DNA of 64,000 nucleotides from Methylovirgula ligni (GCF_004135935.1 NZ_CP025086.1:1798001-1862000); one strand, 5' to 3'. Positions 47,405 to 57,051 are shown, numbered from the stretch's first letter. Numbers and translations: made by a program. The notes: a model not told the origin generated them from the letters alone.

Positions 47405-49102
47405 ATGACAAACGAACTGACCTCGGGCCGCATCCGCAGCGCTCGCAAAAGCAAATTCCTCGTCTTCCTCGCCTCGTCGAGCCTTCTCGCAGTCTGGGGA
47501 AGCCAGGCTTTCGCAGACGACGCGCAGATCGCCAAGCTGCAAGCCGAGATCCACAGGATCGAGGCACGCCAGCAGGCCGAGATCGGCGCCCTGCGTGCCG
47601 AAATCCATCATCTGAAGCGCCACGGCGGCCCGATCTACGCCACCAAGGACGCTGAACCGCCGCCGTTGCTCGGCCCGCATGTGATCGAGAGCTCGAAGGG
47701 CCCGGTGCACTTCGGCTTCGCCGATGCCGACGCTCAAAACACGGTCGAGCTGACCGGCCAATTGAACATCGATACCGGCGGCTATGTCGGTTATCATCAG
47801 GTCAGCCCCGGCCTTACCCCGCCCGGCAAGGCGGGACTTGGGAACGCAGGTCTCGCCAGCGGCATCAATTTCCGCCGCGCCCGCATCGGCGTACAAGGCG
47901 TTTTCCTCGGCGATTGGGCCTACCGCATTCAGTACGATCTGGGCGGCACGTCTGACGGCTATTCGAATGCCGCGACCGGTATCACCAATAACGGTGCTGC
48001 ATCTGGTATCGAAAACGCGTTCATCAGCTATGACGGTCTCTACAAGCACGGCGGCCCGCTGCCGACCGAGTTCACCATCGGCGCGATCGACGTGCCATGG
48101 ACTCTCGACGAGCCGGTTGGATCGCCGAACATCCTCTTCATGGAGCGCGCGAGCTCGCAGGTTATCGCCACGGCATTCGGCGGCGGCGATAATCGCACGG
48201 CCTTAGGCTTCCACTCGAATACGGATCGGCTCTGGGTCGGTGGCTTCCTGACTGGACCGACGACTGGCCAGTTGCATTCGAATAATGCCTATACCTCTTA
48301 CAACCCGGCTACGGGTGCGCCGTATGGCACGGGTATCGGGCCGCAATATGCCGGTCTGTTCCGCGCGAGCTACAATATCTTTCAGGACAAGGCGAACAAT
48401 GCCACGCTGCATGTCGGCTTCAACTTCGCCGACACCTTCCTGCCGCGCGTCAATAGCAGCAGCGCCAGCGTCGAGGGGATCAGCCTGAGTGATCGTCCGG
48501 AGCTGCGTATCGATCCGACCCAGTTGATCGGCACCAACACCATCGCCGCGCACGGTGGCCAGGTGTTCGGCGCCGAGGCGGCGGCGACCTACCAAAACGC
48601 CTTCATCCAGGGTGAATATTATCACTACATTATCGACACGAGGAATCAGGGGGCAGCGGGCGCCGTTTATGAGGCGACCAATGGGCCGGCGGTCGCTTTC
48701 AATGGCGGCTATGTCCAGGGCAGCTACACCTTTGGTGGCCGGCGTTATTATGTGCCGGGAACTGGTGCTTATTCGGGCGTGATTCCAGATCATCCGTTCG
48801 TTCTCGGCACCGGCTATTGGGGCGCTCTTGAACTCGCCGGACGCTTCGACATCGTCGATCTGAATGCAGCCGCGCCATACTACAACGGTGGCAACGCCAC
48901 CGGCACTGGCGCTGGTGCGGCGATCCTTGGCGGCGAACAGACGTCTTATGGCGCTGGCGCAACCTGGTATCCGAATAACAATCTCCGCTTCATGCTCGAT
49001 TACGAGCATGTGGTCGTAAACGTCCCGGCCTATCTGGGCGGCCCGAACCATTACGGCGGCACGGTCGACTGGATCGCAGCGCGTTCGCAGTTCGTCTTCT
49101 GA
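47405..49102 (+). CDS. OprO/OprP-type outer-membrane porin
   Basis: This 565-residue protein has a signal peptide (FLVFLASSSLLAVWGSQAFA), a short coiled coil (IAKLQAEIHRIEARQQAEIG) and a barrel of the phosphate-selective porin O/P family: INFRRARIGVQGVFLGDWAY, then YYHYIID and a C-terminal strand ending ARSQFVF. The terminal Phe is the usual BamA recognition signal. Family members in Pseudomonas take phosphate or polyphosphate; specificity here is unknown. ATG 47405 has GGGGGG upstream; an ATG at 47384 is in frame. It differs from the two porins at 34174-37881 in the barrel. A strong terminator follows. Confidence 0.88.
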   Translation: MTNELTSGRIRSARKSKFLVFLASSSLLAVWGSQAFADDAQIAKLQAEIHRIEARQQAEIGALRAEIHHLKRHGGPIYATKDAEPPPLLGPHVIESSKGPVHFGFADADAQNTVELTGQLNIDTGGYVGYHQVSPGLTPPGKAGLGNAGLASGINFRRARIGVQGVFLGDWAYRIQYDLGGTSDGYSNAATGITNNGAASGIENAFISYDGLYKHGGPLPTEFTIGAIDVPWTLDEPVGSPNILFMERASSQVIATAFGGGDNRTALGFHSNTDRLWVGGFLTGPTTGQLHSNNAYTSYNPATGAPYGTGIGPQYAGLFRASYNIFQDKANNATLHVGFNFADTFLPRVNSSSASVEGISLSDRPELRIDPTQLIGTNTIAAHGGQVFGAEAAATYQNAFIQGEYYHYIIDTRNQGAAGAVYEATNGPAVAFNGGYVQGSYTFGGRRYYVPGTGAYSGVIPDHPFVLGTGYWGALELAGRFDIVDLNAAAPYYNGGNATGTGAGAAILGGEQTSYGAGATWYPNNNLRFMLDYEHVVVNVPAYLGGPNHYGGTVDWIAARSQFVF

Positions 49103-49122
49103 TCGTTCGATCAGCGAATCAC

Positions 49123-49155
49123 AAAACCCCGGAGACAATGTCTTCCGGGGTTTTT
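49123..49155 (+). terminator. Rho-independent terminator
   Basis: AAAACCCCGGA (49123-49133) pairs with TCCGGGGTTTT (49144-49154), ending in a T-run. It ends the porin transcript. Confidence 0.93.
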
Positions 49156-49399
49156 CTTTGCGTGAGCGTCATTGCGAGAACGCTGAAGGCGATGGGCCCT
49201 ATTGGAGGGCGGCACCGTAACGCCGCATGCTCGCGGTGCGCCCCAGCCCGACGATAGTGTCGTTGACCAGCCCATTGGGTATACCTCACTCAAGACATTG
49301 GCCACCGCATGACGGGGGCTTTTCACGCTCGACGCAAAGCCGTCAAGGCGCGCAATATCCTTCAAATGATGTGCTGGCCTTGGGCGGCCTTTGGCTCAG

Positions 49400-49663
49400 T
49401 CACGGAGGCGGCCCACCGTCGTATGGATCACCGCCCGGCGCAGTTCCGTAGCGACTCCCATCGTATGGATCGGCGTCGGGTACGCTCCCATAACGCCCGT
49501 CGCGCACTCGCCCAGAATAGATCCACTGTGTCGTGTTGTGCCACCGGTGATACGCGGGACGCCAATGATGCAAATTGCTGTGTGCCGCCTCCGCTAATGC
49601 GCCGCCAGACACCCAGAATGAAAGCAGCGCCGCGAGGGCAGCCGGTTGATTGAGTTTAATCAT
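49400..49663 (-). CDS. small exported protein of unknown function
   Basis: This 87-residue protein has a signal peptide (KLNQPAALAALLSFWVSGGA). The short mature part is rich in His, Tyr, Asp and Gly, with DADPYDGSRYG and GGDPYDGG repeats. I do not recognise a domain. ATG 49663 has AGGAG upstream. It looks similar in style to the exported protein at 33219, but no sequence homology is visible. The sequence from 49157 to 49399 holds no convincing gene. Confidence 0.6.
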   Translation of the reverse strand: MIKLNQPAALAALLSFWVSGGALAEAAHSNLHHWRPAYHRWHNTTQWIYSGRVRDGRYGSVPDADPYDGSRYGTAPGGDPYDGGPPP

Positions 49664-49768
49664 CGTCTCCTGCGATGTCTCGGCCTTGAATGAAGCCGCG
49701 ACGAAGCTCCGCAACGCTGATCTCACGTTGGTTGCCGGTAGTGTGCAGGGGGTTGATCGGGAAAAATA

Positions 49769-49879
49769 TTAAAAAGAATTTTGTGATCGGCCTCGCATAG
49801 CGTCCCTCAACCTGCCGCCGATATCGGAGAGCACGAACACATACTGCTTGCCCTTGACCTCATAGGTGATTGAACGCCG
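49769..49879 (-). pseudogene. possible quinoprotein dehydrogenase C-terminal fragment
   Basis: An open minus-strand fragment after an in-frame stop reads ITYEVKGKQYVFVLSDIGGR. This resembles the last blade of PQQ-dependent alcohol or sugar dehydrogenases, which typically show TYEVDGKQYVAV then a glycine-rich end. No upstream part of such a gene is present. It is a short remnant at best. Confidence 0.35.
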
Positions 49880-49905
49880 TCATTCGTAATCAGAGTTCAA
49901 GAGAA

Positions 49906-50440
49906 TCAGCTCAGCGCTACGAGCCGGCGCTGGCTGTTTGTATGGCCGTCGATATAGGCTTGCGTCACTTCGATCGACTTGTGGCCGCCAATAACTGAAC
50001 ATCTCGCAGGCTGCAGCCCGTGCGATGCGCATTGCGCGCGGCGTTCGTTATAAATGTGCGCCGGCCGGAGTGCGAAGAGCAACCGCTGAACTCAAGCGCT
50101 TTGAACAGTGTGACGAACCAGTTGACGAGACTATTTGGCCGCATGGAACCGCCGCGAGTTGAGCGGATAACAGGGCCGGCCGCGACGCGTCGGCCTTTCA
50201 GCGTGACCAGCGCGCTTTTTAGGTGGGCATGCATCGGAATACGGCGGCCGCCACGCTTTTTAGCGATTGCGTCTCTGACTTCGATAAAGCCGCTGAGTTG
50301 GCCATGGGCATCGAGCACCATTGACCAGTCGAGACGAGCAATCTCGCAGGCGCACAGGCCTGCTTTTACGGAAAGAAGAATGACGACGCGGTCACGGGCG
50401 GTAAAGTCGGTGCCGCGACGGAGGGAATGCAGTCGGTGGC
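49906..50440 (-). pseudogene. truncated, frameshifted tyrosine recombinase
   Basis: This is the C-terminal half of a phage-type integrase on the minus strand. Recognisable parts are RDRVVILLSVKAGLCACEIA, GGRRIPMHAHLKSAL, and the His-x-x-Arg region SHSGRRTFIT. The frame is then lost near 49990, where one base appears missing. After the shift, GGHKSIEVTQAYIDGH contains the remaining His and the tyrosine nucleophile. The N-terminal arm- and core-binding domains are absent or unrecognisable beyond about 50440. Its 3' side faces away from tRNA-Ala at 50559, a usual integration site. It is a decayed integrase and probably inactive. Confidence 0.8.
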
Positions 50441-50558
50441 AACAGATTGGCGAGAATCGACGAGCTGGGCTGGCTCGTTCCCGGCGAACAAGTCTCGTTC
50501 GCTCTGTAGCTAGCGCCGAAAAATCGAATATGACGATGACGTATCTTACTGATTTTAT

Positions 50559-50634
50559 TGGTGGAGCTGATGAGATTCGAACTCACGACCTCTGCAGTGC
50601 GATTGCAGCGCTCTCCCATCTGAGCTACAGCCCC
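50559..50634 (-). tRNA. tRNA-Ala (CGC)
   Basis: The minus strand gives a 76-nt cloverleaf with CCA. The acceptor is GGGGCTG/CAGCTCC. The anticodon stem CTGCA/TGCAG encloses ATCGCAC, anticodon CGC. The T arm holds GTTCGAATC. It reads GCG. Confidence 0.96.
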
Positions 50635-50774
50635 GGCCAGCGCGCTGTTTACGTCCCTCATGCCGCGACTGTCAATGCGCTGAGAAGTGGCTGCGCCGGG
50701 GCGTGCAAGAGCTTGGCTTGCCCCTCGGCCCGCTCCCGGCTAAACGGGAGTTCCCTGCGGGTTCCGGAGCCGTT

Positions 50775-51065
50775 ATGCGCGCGATTCTCGACGTTCTTCT
50801 GCTGGTTCTGCAGCTTTATACGTATGTGATCATCATCGTGGCGATCCTGTCGTGGCTCATCGCCTTCAACGTGATCAATGTACACAACGACTTCGTACGC
50901 TCGATCTGGAATGCGCTGAATGCGGTGACCGAGCCGTTATTGAGGCCCATCCGCAATGTCCTGCCGGCGCTGGGCGGCCTCGACATTTCGCCGGTCATCC
51001 TGCTGCTGCTGATCTTCCTCATCCAGGACATTATCGAGCGCTACATCTATCCCAACGTCATTTAG
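50775..51065 (+). CDS. YggT family membrane protein
   Basis: This 96-residue inner-membrane protein has two hydrophobic segments (VLLLVLQLYTYVIIIVAILS and PVILLLLIFLIQDIIERYI) and the family signature EPLLRPIRNVLPALGGLDIS. YggT proteins are linked with osmotic tolerance and, in some bacteria, division or photosystem assembly; a precise role is not settled. ATG 50775 has GGAG upstream. The DUF167 gene follows after 7 bp, a pairing (yggT-yggU) conserved across proteobacteria. Confidence 0.93.
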   Translation: MRAILDVLLLVLQLYTYVIIIVAILSWLIAFNVINVHNDFVRSIWNALNAVTEPLLRPIRNVLPALGGLDISPVILLLLIFLIQDIIERYIYPNVI

Positions 51066-51072
51066 TCCCCCA

Positions 51073-51390
51073 ATGCCGGAGGGACGGCCCTGGACGGCGC
51101 GAAAGGATGGCCTGGCGCTCGCTGTGCGGCTGACGCCTAAATCCTCGCGCGACGAGATCGTCGGGGTCGAGGCCCTGGCGGATGGCCGCGCGGTTCTCAA
51201 AGTGCGTGTCCGCGCGCTGCCCGAGGCGGGCGCGGCCAACGAAGCGCTGATTCGCCTGTTGGCCAAGTCTCTCGGCGTCGCGCCGAGCAGCCTGCACCTC
51301 GAATCGGGCGGCTCGAGCCGGCTGAAATCCGTGCATCTCGCCGGTGACGCCGCCGCGCTCGCGACCAAACTGGCTGGACTTGCCCGCTAG
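51073..51390 (+). CDS. DUF167 (YggU) family protein
   Basis: This 105-residue cytosolic protein has the DUF167 core: LAVRLTPKSSRDEIVGV, LKVRVRALPEAGAANEALIR and LAKSLGVAPSSLHLESG. Its function is unknown. It shares an operon with yggT. Its TAG stop overlaps the TAG of the convergent gene in the palindrome CTAG (51387-51390). Confidence 0.93.
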   Translation: MPEGRPWTARKDGLALAVRLTPKSSRDEIVGVEALADGRAVLKVRVRALPEAGAANEALIRLLAKSLGVAPSSLHLESGGSSRLKSVHLAGDAAALATKLAGLAR

Positions 51391-52067
51391 GACTTCGCCG
51401 GAATAGCGGAGGCTGCGGCGAGCTTGTTGTGAAGGCGCACCATCAGCGAGGCGCCGAAGAGCGGCGTCAGCAGGTTGACGAGCGGCACAGCCGCGAGCGC
51501 CGCGATGAACAGCCCCGCGAGGAAAATCTGCCATTCATTGGCACGGCGGATGCGGGCGACGTCCTCGATCCGGCTGTAGCGCAGGGCGGCGAGTTCGAAA
51601 TAGCCGCGGCCGAGCAGATAGGCGTTGACGATAAGAAAAATCACCGCGTTCACGCCCGGCACCAGAAGCAGCAGCAGCGCGACGATATTGAGCGCGAGCG
51701 CCAAGGCCGCAAAGACGGCGGTAACCCGGATCTGTGCGCCGAGCAGCGGTGTCGCGCCTGGATGTTTCGGGTCGATATCCGCTTCGACCTTGGCCGCAAG
51801 CTCGTCGAAGAAGAAGCCCGCGACGACGAAGGAGACCGGCGTGATCGCGAAGGCGAAGCCGATCAGCAGCGCCAGAGCGGCGATGAGCGTCACGCCCGTC
51901 GTGAGCCAGTGATAGGGCAGGACGAGGAAATGCGTCAGCGTCGTTTCCGCCGCGGCGAAGACGAAGACAAGCAGCAGCGCGGTCAGGGCGAGCGTCTTGT
52001 AAAGGACGCGCCGGAACGGCGGTGTGAAGATTTCGGCGAAGGCATCGAGCGCCAGGGAAAGGAGCAT
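51387..52067 (-). CDS. EI24/CysZ-like membrane protein
   Basis: This protein of about 226 residues has four to six hydrophobic helices ([60 protein letters not shown] and others). The segment [20 protein letters not shown] matches the EI24 family, whose enterobacterial member CysZ is a sulfate channel. Whether this one transports sulfate is unknown. ATG 52067 is taken; a TTG at 52115 would add sixteen residues. It is convergent to the DUF167 gene and divergent from bioB. Confidence 0.82.
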   Translation of the reverse strand: MLLSLALDAFAEIFTPPFRRVLYKTLALTALLLVFVFAAAETTLTHFLVLPYHWLTTGVTLIAALALLIGFAFAITPVSFVVAGFFFDELAAKVEADIDPKHPGATPLLGAQIRVTAVFAALALALNIVALLLLLVPGVNAVIFLIVNAYLLGRGYFELAALRYSRIEDVARIRRANEWQIFLAGLFIAALAAVPLVNLLTPLFGASLMVRLHNKLAAASAIPAKS

Positions 52068-52183
52068 GGGCTTTAGATAGGACGGCGCGGGCGGCGCGAC
52101 AATTTCTATCGTCAAATAGGGATCATATATCTGTTTTCGCTGCGTTCTTGTGTTTGCGCCGGTTTCCCCTTAGACCTGCACCG

Positions 52184-53185
52184 ATGGACGCTTCTTCCCG
52201 GGATATCCGCCACGATTGGACGGTCGATGAGATTCTCGCCGTTCATGATCGCCCCTTGCTCGAATTGATCGGCGAGGCCAACCGCCTCCACCGGGCCTAT
52301 CAGCCAGCCAATTACGTGCAGAAGGCGAGTCTGCTCAGCGTCAAGACCGGCGGCTGCCCGGAGGATTGCGGTTATTGCGCCCAATCCGCGCATCATCGCG
52401 AGGTCAAGCTCTCCCGTTCGCCGCTTATGCCAGTTGCCGAGGTTCTGACGCTCGCCAAACGTGCGTGCGACGCGGGGGCCGATCGGTTCTGCATGGGCGC
52501 CGCCTGGCGCGAGGTGCGCGACGGAGCGGAATTTGACTCGGTGCTGGAGATGGTGCGCGGCGTCCGCGCGCTGGGGATGGAAGCCTGTGTGACGCTCGGC
52601 ATGTTGACCGAGCCGCAGGCCGAGCGGCTCAAAGAGGCTGGCCTTACCGCCTATAACCACAACCTCGACACCGGCCCGGACTATTATTCGCAGATCGTCT
52701 CGACCCGCACCTATGATGACAGACTCGCCACCTTGCAGGCGGTGCGGGACGCCGGCATCGAAATGTGCTGCGGCGGCATCATCGGCATGGGCGAAAGCGT
52801 GCGCGATCGCGCCGCCATGCTCGCCGTGCTCGCGGCGTTCGATCCGCATCCCGAAAGCGTGCCGATCAATGCTCTGGCGGCGATCGACGGAACGCCGCTC
52901 GCCGGCCGCAAGAAGGTCGATCCGCTCGAGTTCGTGCGGATGATCGCGACGGCGCGCATTGTCATGCCCCGCAGCGTCGTCCGGCTTTCGGCCGGGCGAG
53001 GAAGCCTCAGCCGCGAAGCGCAAATCCTTTCCATGGTCGCCGGCGCCAATTCGCTCTTCTATGGCGAAACCCTGCTGACGGCGCCGAACGCGGCCGTGCC
53101 GGAAGATGAAGCGCTTTTCGCGGCCCTGGAGCCGATCGTGCGCGAGGTCGCGCAGGAGACGCCGGCGACGCTTACGCTCGCGTGA
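52184..53185 (+). CDS. bioB: biotin synthase
   Basis: This 333-residue radical SAM enzyme inserts sulfur into dethiobiotin. The SAM cluster motif [11 protein letters not shown] and the following [13 protein letters not shown] are present, with further hallmark blocks [45 protein letters not shown] and the [2Fe-2S]-ligand region around [16 protein letters not shown]. Other bio genes are not adjacent. ATG 52184 is chosen; the frame is open from 52148, but those residues are not part of the fold. Confidence 0.97.
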   Translation: MDASSRDIRHDWTVDEILAVHDRPLLELIGEANRLHRAYQPANYVQKASLLSVKTGGCPEDCGYCAQSAHHREVKLSRSPLMPVAEVLTLAKRACDAGADRFCMGAAWREVRDGAEFDSVLEMVRGVRALGMEACVTLGMLTEPQAERLKEAGLTAYNHNLDTGPDYYSQIVSTRTYDDRLATLQAVRDAGIEMCCGGIIGMGESVRDRAAMLAVLAAFDPHPESVPINALAAIDGTPLAGRKKVDPLEFVRMIATARIVMPRSVVRLSAGRGSLSREAQILSMVAGANSLFYGETLLTAPNAAVPEDEALFAALEPIVREVAQETPATLTLA

Positions 53186-53281
53186 AATCTTCGTAACCTT
53201 CAACCGGCGTGCGCGAATTTCCGGAACCCTTCTTGTCCTGAGCCGTTTCTCGGTCCCACGTCAATCAGGGAGTTCGAGATT

Positions 53282-53497
53282 ATGAGCAGCTCGACGGACA
53301 AGATCAAAGGCGTTGCCAATGAAGTTGCGGGCGAAGTGAAGCGCGGCGTCGGCAAGGCCGTCGGTTCCGAAAAACTTCAGGCCGAAGGTGCGGCGCAGGA
53401 GCTCAAGGGCCATGTGCAAAAGGCCGTGGGCGACGCGAAATCGGCGGTGAAGGATGCCGCCGACAAGGCATCGCACCAGATCCATAAAAACACCTAA
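53282..53497 (+). CDS. CsbD-like general stress protein
   Basis: This 71-residue protein has the CsbD fold signature: [20 protein letters not shown] followed by [20 protein letters not shown]. It is highly charged and largely helical. CsbD proteins are strongly induced by general stress and stationary phase in many bacteria, but their function is unknown. It has its own bidirectional terminator at 53517. Confidence 0.94.
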   Translation: MSSSTDKIKGVANEVAGEVKRGVGKAVGSEKLQAEGAAQELKGHVQKAVGDAKSAVKDAADKASHQIHKNT

Positions 53498-53516
53498 AAC
53501 TTTCCGCATTTCGAAG

Positions 53517-53547
53517 AAATGGGGCGTCCGGATCGGGCGCCCCATTT
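53517..53547. terminator. bidirectional hairpin terminator
   Basis: AAATGGGGCG (53517-53526) pairs with CGCCCCATTT (53538-53547) between convergent csbD and the MocR gene. Both flanks are A/T-ended, so it can act in both directions. Confidence 0.8.
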
Positions 53548-53569
53548 GCGTGTCTGTCGCCGAGTTCGC

Positions 53570-55087
53570 TCAATCGGCGAAGGCAGGCCGCACATTGTTC
53601 GGCGTGTGCGTACGGAGTTCGTCGGCGAATACACGCGCCATGATATCGACCGCGCGAATAATCTCGCGCTGCCCGAGCGCGGCATAGCCCAGCAGAATGG
53701 CGCGGTCGCGGTAAAAGCCGGAGGGGCAATAGGCGCCGCCGGATTCGAGCGTATGAACGCTGACGCCGTGCGCAGCGAGGCGTGTCCTGAAGTCTTCCGG
53801 TGCGGGCATCCAGTCCGGCAGAAGCCACATGACATGCATGCCGCCGTTGATCCCCCAGATTTCGAGCGGACCGAAAGATGTTTGCAGCCGTGATGTCAGG
53901 CAATTGAGCGTCTCGGAACTGGCCTTGCGAATGGTGCGCAGATGGCGCTGATAGCCGCCGCTGTTGATGAAGCTCTCCAGAATGGCCTGTTCGAGCCAGG
54001 GATGCCCGTAATTGCCCATCGTCTTGACCTTGCGGGCGACGGAGATGAGTTGCGGCGGGACGATGAGATAACCGGTGCGTACGCCGGCACCGAGCGATTT
54101 GGAAAAGGTGCCGACGTAGATAACGCAGTTTCCAGCATCCGCGCCGGCGATCGAGAGCATCGGCGGCCCGTCGAAAATATAGTCGCTGTCGTAATCATCT
54201 TCGACGATATAAGCGCCGCTGCGATGCGCCCAGTCGAGGAGGGCCCGCCGCCGCGTGGGCGTGAGCGTCGCGCCCGTCGGGAACTGATGCGATGGCGTCA
54301 CATAGGCGAAGCTCACATCCCGTTCGGGCAAAAGGTCGGTTATCAGTCCGTCGCGATCGACGGGAACAGGGCAGAGGCGCGCGCCATAGCTGCGGAATGT
54401 ATGCGCGGGGCTCCCATAGCATGGATCTTCGACCACGACGCCGGTGCCGGTCGTGACCAGCATACGCGCAATGAGGTTGATTGCTTCCTGCGTGCCGGCG
54501 GTGACGATCACGGACTCGGCGGAGCATGTGACGCCGCGTGAGAGCGAGACGTGATGAGCGATCGCTTCCCGCAAGGCGGGTAACCCGGCGGGGTCGCCAT
54601 AGTCCGTCAATTCGCTGGCAAGTGAGCTCAGTGCATCATCGGCCAGTTTGCGCCATGTCGTGATCGGAAACAGCGTCCGGTTCACGCGCCCGGGCCAAAA
54701 GTCCACGACGGGTTTCGCGTTTGGAGCTTGCGGGGTCACCGCAAGCGCCTCGCCCTTGAAGACAACCGGCGCCCGCGCCGTGGGACGGGCGAGATCCGGA
54801 CCCGCGTCCGTCATCTTGCCAACCAGAAGGCATGCCTCGGGGATCGTATCCGCGACGACGGTTCTTACACCCTTGATGGCGGAGAGATAGCCTTCGCTGG
54901 CCAGGCGTTCGTAGGCGTGAATGACGGTATTTCGCGAAACATTGTATTGCCGCGCGAGTTCACGCGAGGGCGGCAGTGCGAAGCCGGGCGGCAGCCGTCC
55001 GCTGACGATCTGTCCGCGCAACTGATCGACGATCTGCGCTTGCAGACTCGCGCCGGTCTCGCGCACCAATCCAAGCTCGATGAGCAC
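53570..55087 (-). CDS. MocR-type GntR/aminotransferase regulator
   Basis: This 505-residue regulator joins an N-terminal GntR winged helix (QIVDQLRGQIVSGRLPPG, LPPSRELARQYNVSRNTV) to an aminotransferase I-like domain. The domain includes GTQEAINLIARML, IVEDDYDSDYIFDGPP, and the PLP-lysine motif GTFSKSLGAG. MocR regulators such as PdxR and GabR sense PLP with or without an amino compound. The gene order places a PNPOx-like flavoprotein gene immediately upstream on the same strand, 67 bp away. It may regulate that gene or vitamin B6 metabolism. The start is GTG 55087 with GGAGA. Confidence 0.94.
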   Translation of the reverse strand: MLIELGLVRETGASLQAQIVDQLRGQIVSGRLPPGFALPPSRELARQYNVSRNTVIHAYERLASEGYLSAIKGVRTVVADTIPEACLLVGKMTDAGPDLARPTARAPVVFKGEALAVTPQAPNAKPVVDFWPGRVNRTLFPITTWRKLADDALSSLASELTDYGDPAGLPALREAIAHHVSLSRGVTCSAESVIVTAGTQEAINLIARMLVTTGTGVVVEDPCYGSPAHTFRSYGARLCPVPVDRDGLITDLLPERDVSFAYVTPSHQFPTGATLTPTRRRALLDWAHRSGAYIVEDDYDSDYIFDGPPMLSIAGADAGNCVIYVGTFSKSLGAGVRTGYLIVPPQLISVARKVKTMGNYGHPWLEQAILESFINSGGYQRHLRTIRKASSETLNCLTSRLQTSFGPLEIWGINGGMHVMWLLPDWMPAPEDFRTRLAAHGVSVHTLESGGAYCPSGFYRDRAILLGYAALGQREIIRAVDIMARVFADELRTHTPNNVRPAFAD

Positions 55088-55154
55088 GGTCGGTTCTCCA
55101 AATCTAGCCGGTCAAGAAGGCTTGCCGGCCAGAATGGCGCCTGCTCGAGCCTGG

Positions 55155-55817
55155 CTATTTTTTCGTATATCTAAATAACCGCGCGAAATCCGGCATGGCA
55201 ATGTTCGCCGCCAATTTCGGGTCGGGGATGACGTCGCGCTGCGCCACGTAGAGCGGAACCGCGCCCGACCAGCGGTCGGAGGCCAGATCCTCCTCCTCGT
55301 CGCCGGCGAAGAGATCGTTGACCTTCGCCGAGGCTTCATCGAGGCGCAGGCGGATGACTTTCGTCGCCAGCCATTCCTGTTCGTTCGGCGGGCGGGCATA
55401 ATCCCAGAGCCCCGGCGCAAGCTTGTCGGTGAACGCGGCGAGCGCCTCGCGCTTCTTGTCCTCCTCCACAAACTCGGCATTGCCGAAGGCCATGACCGAG
55501 CGGAATTGCACATTGTGGTTCATCGCCGCCCGCGCAAAAACGATGCCATCGAGATGGGTGACGGTGAAGCAGACCGGGATGCCCGTTTGCTGCGTCTTGA
55601 GCATCCGGCTCGCCGACGAGCCGTGCCAATAGACATAATCATCGATGCGCCAATGGCTCGTCGGTGTCACATAGGGCTTGCCGTCGAAGATATAGCCGAT
55701 CTGGCAGATGATGCCGGCGTCGATAATGTCATAGATGGTCTGGCGATCGTATTTGCCGAGCCAATGATAGCGGCGCAGGCGCGTGCGGTCGGAGACGGGT
55801 GACGAAGCCTCGGTCAT
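55155..55817 (-). CDS. PNPOx-like flavin-nucleotide-binding protein
   Basis: This 220-residue protein has the split-barrel FMN-binding fold of the pyridoxamine-phosphate-oxidase-like family. DIIDAGIICQIGYIFDGKPY and PTSHWRIDDYVYWHGSSASR are the family motifs, followed by PVCFTVTHLDGIVFARAAMN. The closest type is the NimA-like flavin-binding proteins, not classical PdxH. An enzymatic role in B6 or nitro-compound metabolism is possible. ATG 55817. Its downstream neighbour is a MocR regulator, a PLP-sensing type, so a shared B6 context is plausible. Confidence 0.9.
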   Translation of the reverse strand: MTEASSPVSDRTRLRRYHWLGKYDRQTIYDIIDAGIICQIGYIFDGKPYVTPTSHWRIDDYVYWHGSSASRMLKTQQTGIPVCFTVTHLDGIVFARAAMNHNVQFRSVMAFGNAEFVEEDKKREALAAFTDKLAPGLWDYARPPNEQEWLATKVIRLRLDEASAKVNDLFAGDEEEDLASDRWSGAVPLYVAQRDVIPDPKLAANIAMPDFARLFRYTKK

Positions 55818-56024
55818 TCTCGGGAACCTCTTTGCCGTGGCTGTAAGTCTCGCCGGTGGGCGTCCCCCCGGCGGCCGACGTCGCGCCCGGCATGGCGGCG
55901 CGTCGATGGCGCGATCGTGGACAGCCGGGGAGCCCCTGAAAAGAACCGGGGCAGGAGAAACTCATGGGTCCAGAAACGGCAGCCGCGGCGGCGGACGGGC
56001 CGATCTCCGTCACGGCTTGCTCCG

Positions 56025-56912
56025 TCAGGGTTTGGCGCCGCTGCGTACCCAGGCGAAAATGAAAAGGCAAAGCCCGACGATCGCGCTGAGTTCCGCCCAG
56101 AAAAAGATAAGGGCGTCGGCCCGCACGCCGAGCGGCGGTGTGCCGGGCAGGGCGTTGCGCAGGACCGGCAGGGCGAAAATCATTGCGCCGAGCGCGCCGA
56201 CGAACGGCACCTCGATCTTGCGCAGACCGATGAAAACCAGGCCGCCGATCATCAGCGCGCAAATCGCCACGAAGAACATCGCGCCGTAGATGGCGAGGCT
56301 GAAGAATGCGACGGCGCTTGTGCGGCTGAAGACGAATTCGAGCGCCAGCGCGCCCGGCGCCGGAGCGGGGCGCTCTGCGGCCTCCACGACGAATCCAAAA
56401 AGCCCCTCCCATGCCGTAACCCCGATCGCTAGGGGGCGAACCGAGCCGTCCTGTGTCAACGCGCTCGCGGAAAGCACTGTCGAAGAAACATAACGGTCGA
56501 ACGGGTAATCGCGGACATTTCCGTCTTCGAGGGAAAACTCGAACGTCGCTTCCGGCAAGGGCTGTCCGGCCTTCACATTGATCTGCTCGGTCTGCTCGCT
56601 GTGCTGGATTCTCAGAACGTAGTTTCGATCTGCGATCATTGTTGCGCCGGCCGCCGTAGACCCCGGCAGAAGATTGATCCGTACCTGGATCGCATGGTTG
56701 ACCGGATCGATATGCGTGGGCTGCAGGTAAAGCCGGACCTGTGCCTCGCTGGGCGGCGCACCGAGTTCGGCTTCAACGGGCGCTTTCGCCATATTGAACC
56801 GCGTCAGCATGACGCCATAGGCGACCAGACAGAAGATGATGAAGAGCGCCAGGAGAATGGCGCGACGCAAGGTGGAGGAGATTTGCCCCTCCGGGCTTTC
56901 TTTATCGGACAC
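56025..56912 (-). CDS. DUF4436 family membrane protein
   Basis: This 295-residue protein begins with a transmembrane helix (ILLALFIIFCLVAYGVML), then a large extracytoplasmic beta-rich domain of about 150 residues (FSLEDGNVRDYPFDRYVSS is the DUF4436 hallmark), then three C-terminal helices. The family is uncharacterised; most members are mycobacterial or alphaproteobacterial. The start is GTG 56912. Sequence between it and the PNPOx-like gene (55818-56024) shows no gene. Confidence 0.85.
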   Translation of the reverse strand: MSDKESPEGQISSTLRRAILLALFIIFCLVAYGVMLTRFNMAKAPVEAELGAPPSEAQVRLYLQPTHIDPVNHAIQVRINLLPGSTAAGATMIADRNYVLRIQHSEQTEQINVKAGQPLPEATFEFSLEDGNVRDYPFDRYVSSTVLSASALTQDGSVRPLAIGVTAWEGLFGFVVEAAERPAPAPGALALEFVFSRTSAVAFFSLAIYGAMFFVAICALMIGGLVFIGLRKIEVPFVGALGAMIFALPVLRNALPGTPPLGVRADALIFFWAELSAIVGLCLFIFAWVRSGAKP

Positions 56913-57051
56913 GCTGACCGTGATCTAATAATGGATAATCTGGAGCTTTACAGGCGAGATGGCCGATTGACAATGCGCCCCGGTTTCCGCGTGCGAGATG
57001 CCACCGATCTTGCGTCTGTTCGTTTTGAGCGGAGGAAATGGCGAGGGTTCG

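Noticed and set aside
49111-49365. Minus-strand open frame of 84 codons after the porin terminator
   Set aside because: It overlaps the terminator, has no good start and no recognised family. It may be transposon debris, but I cannot support that.
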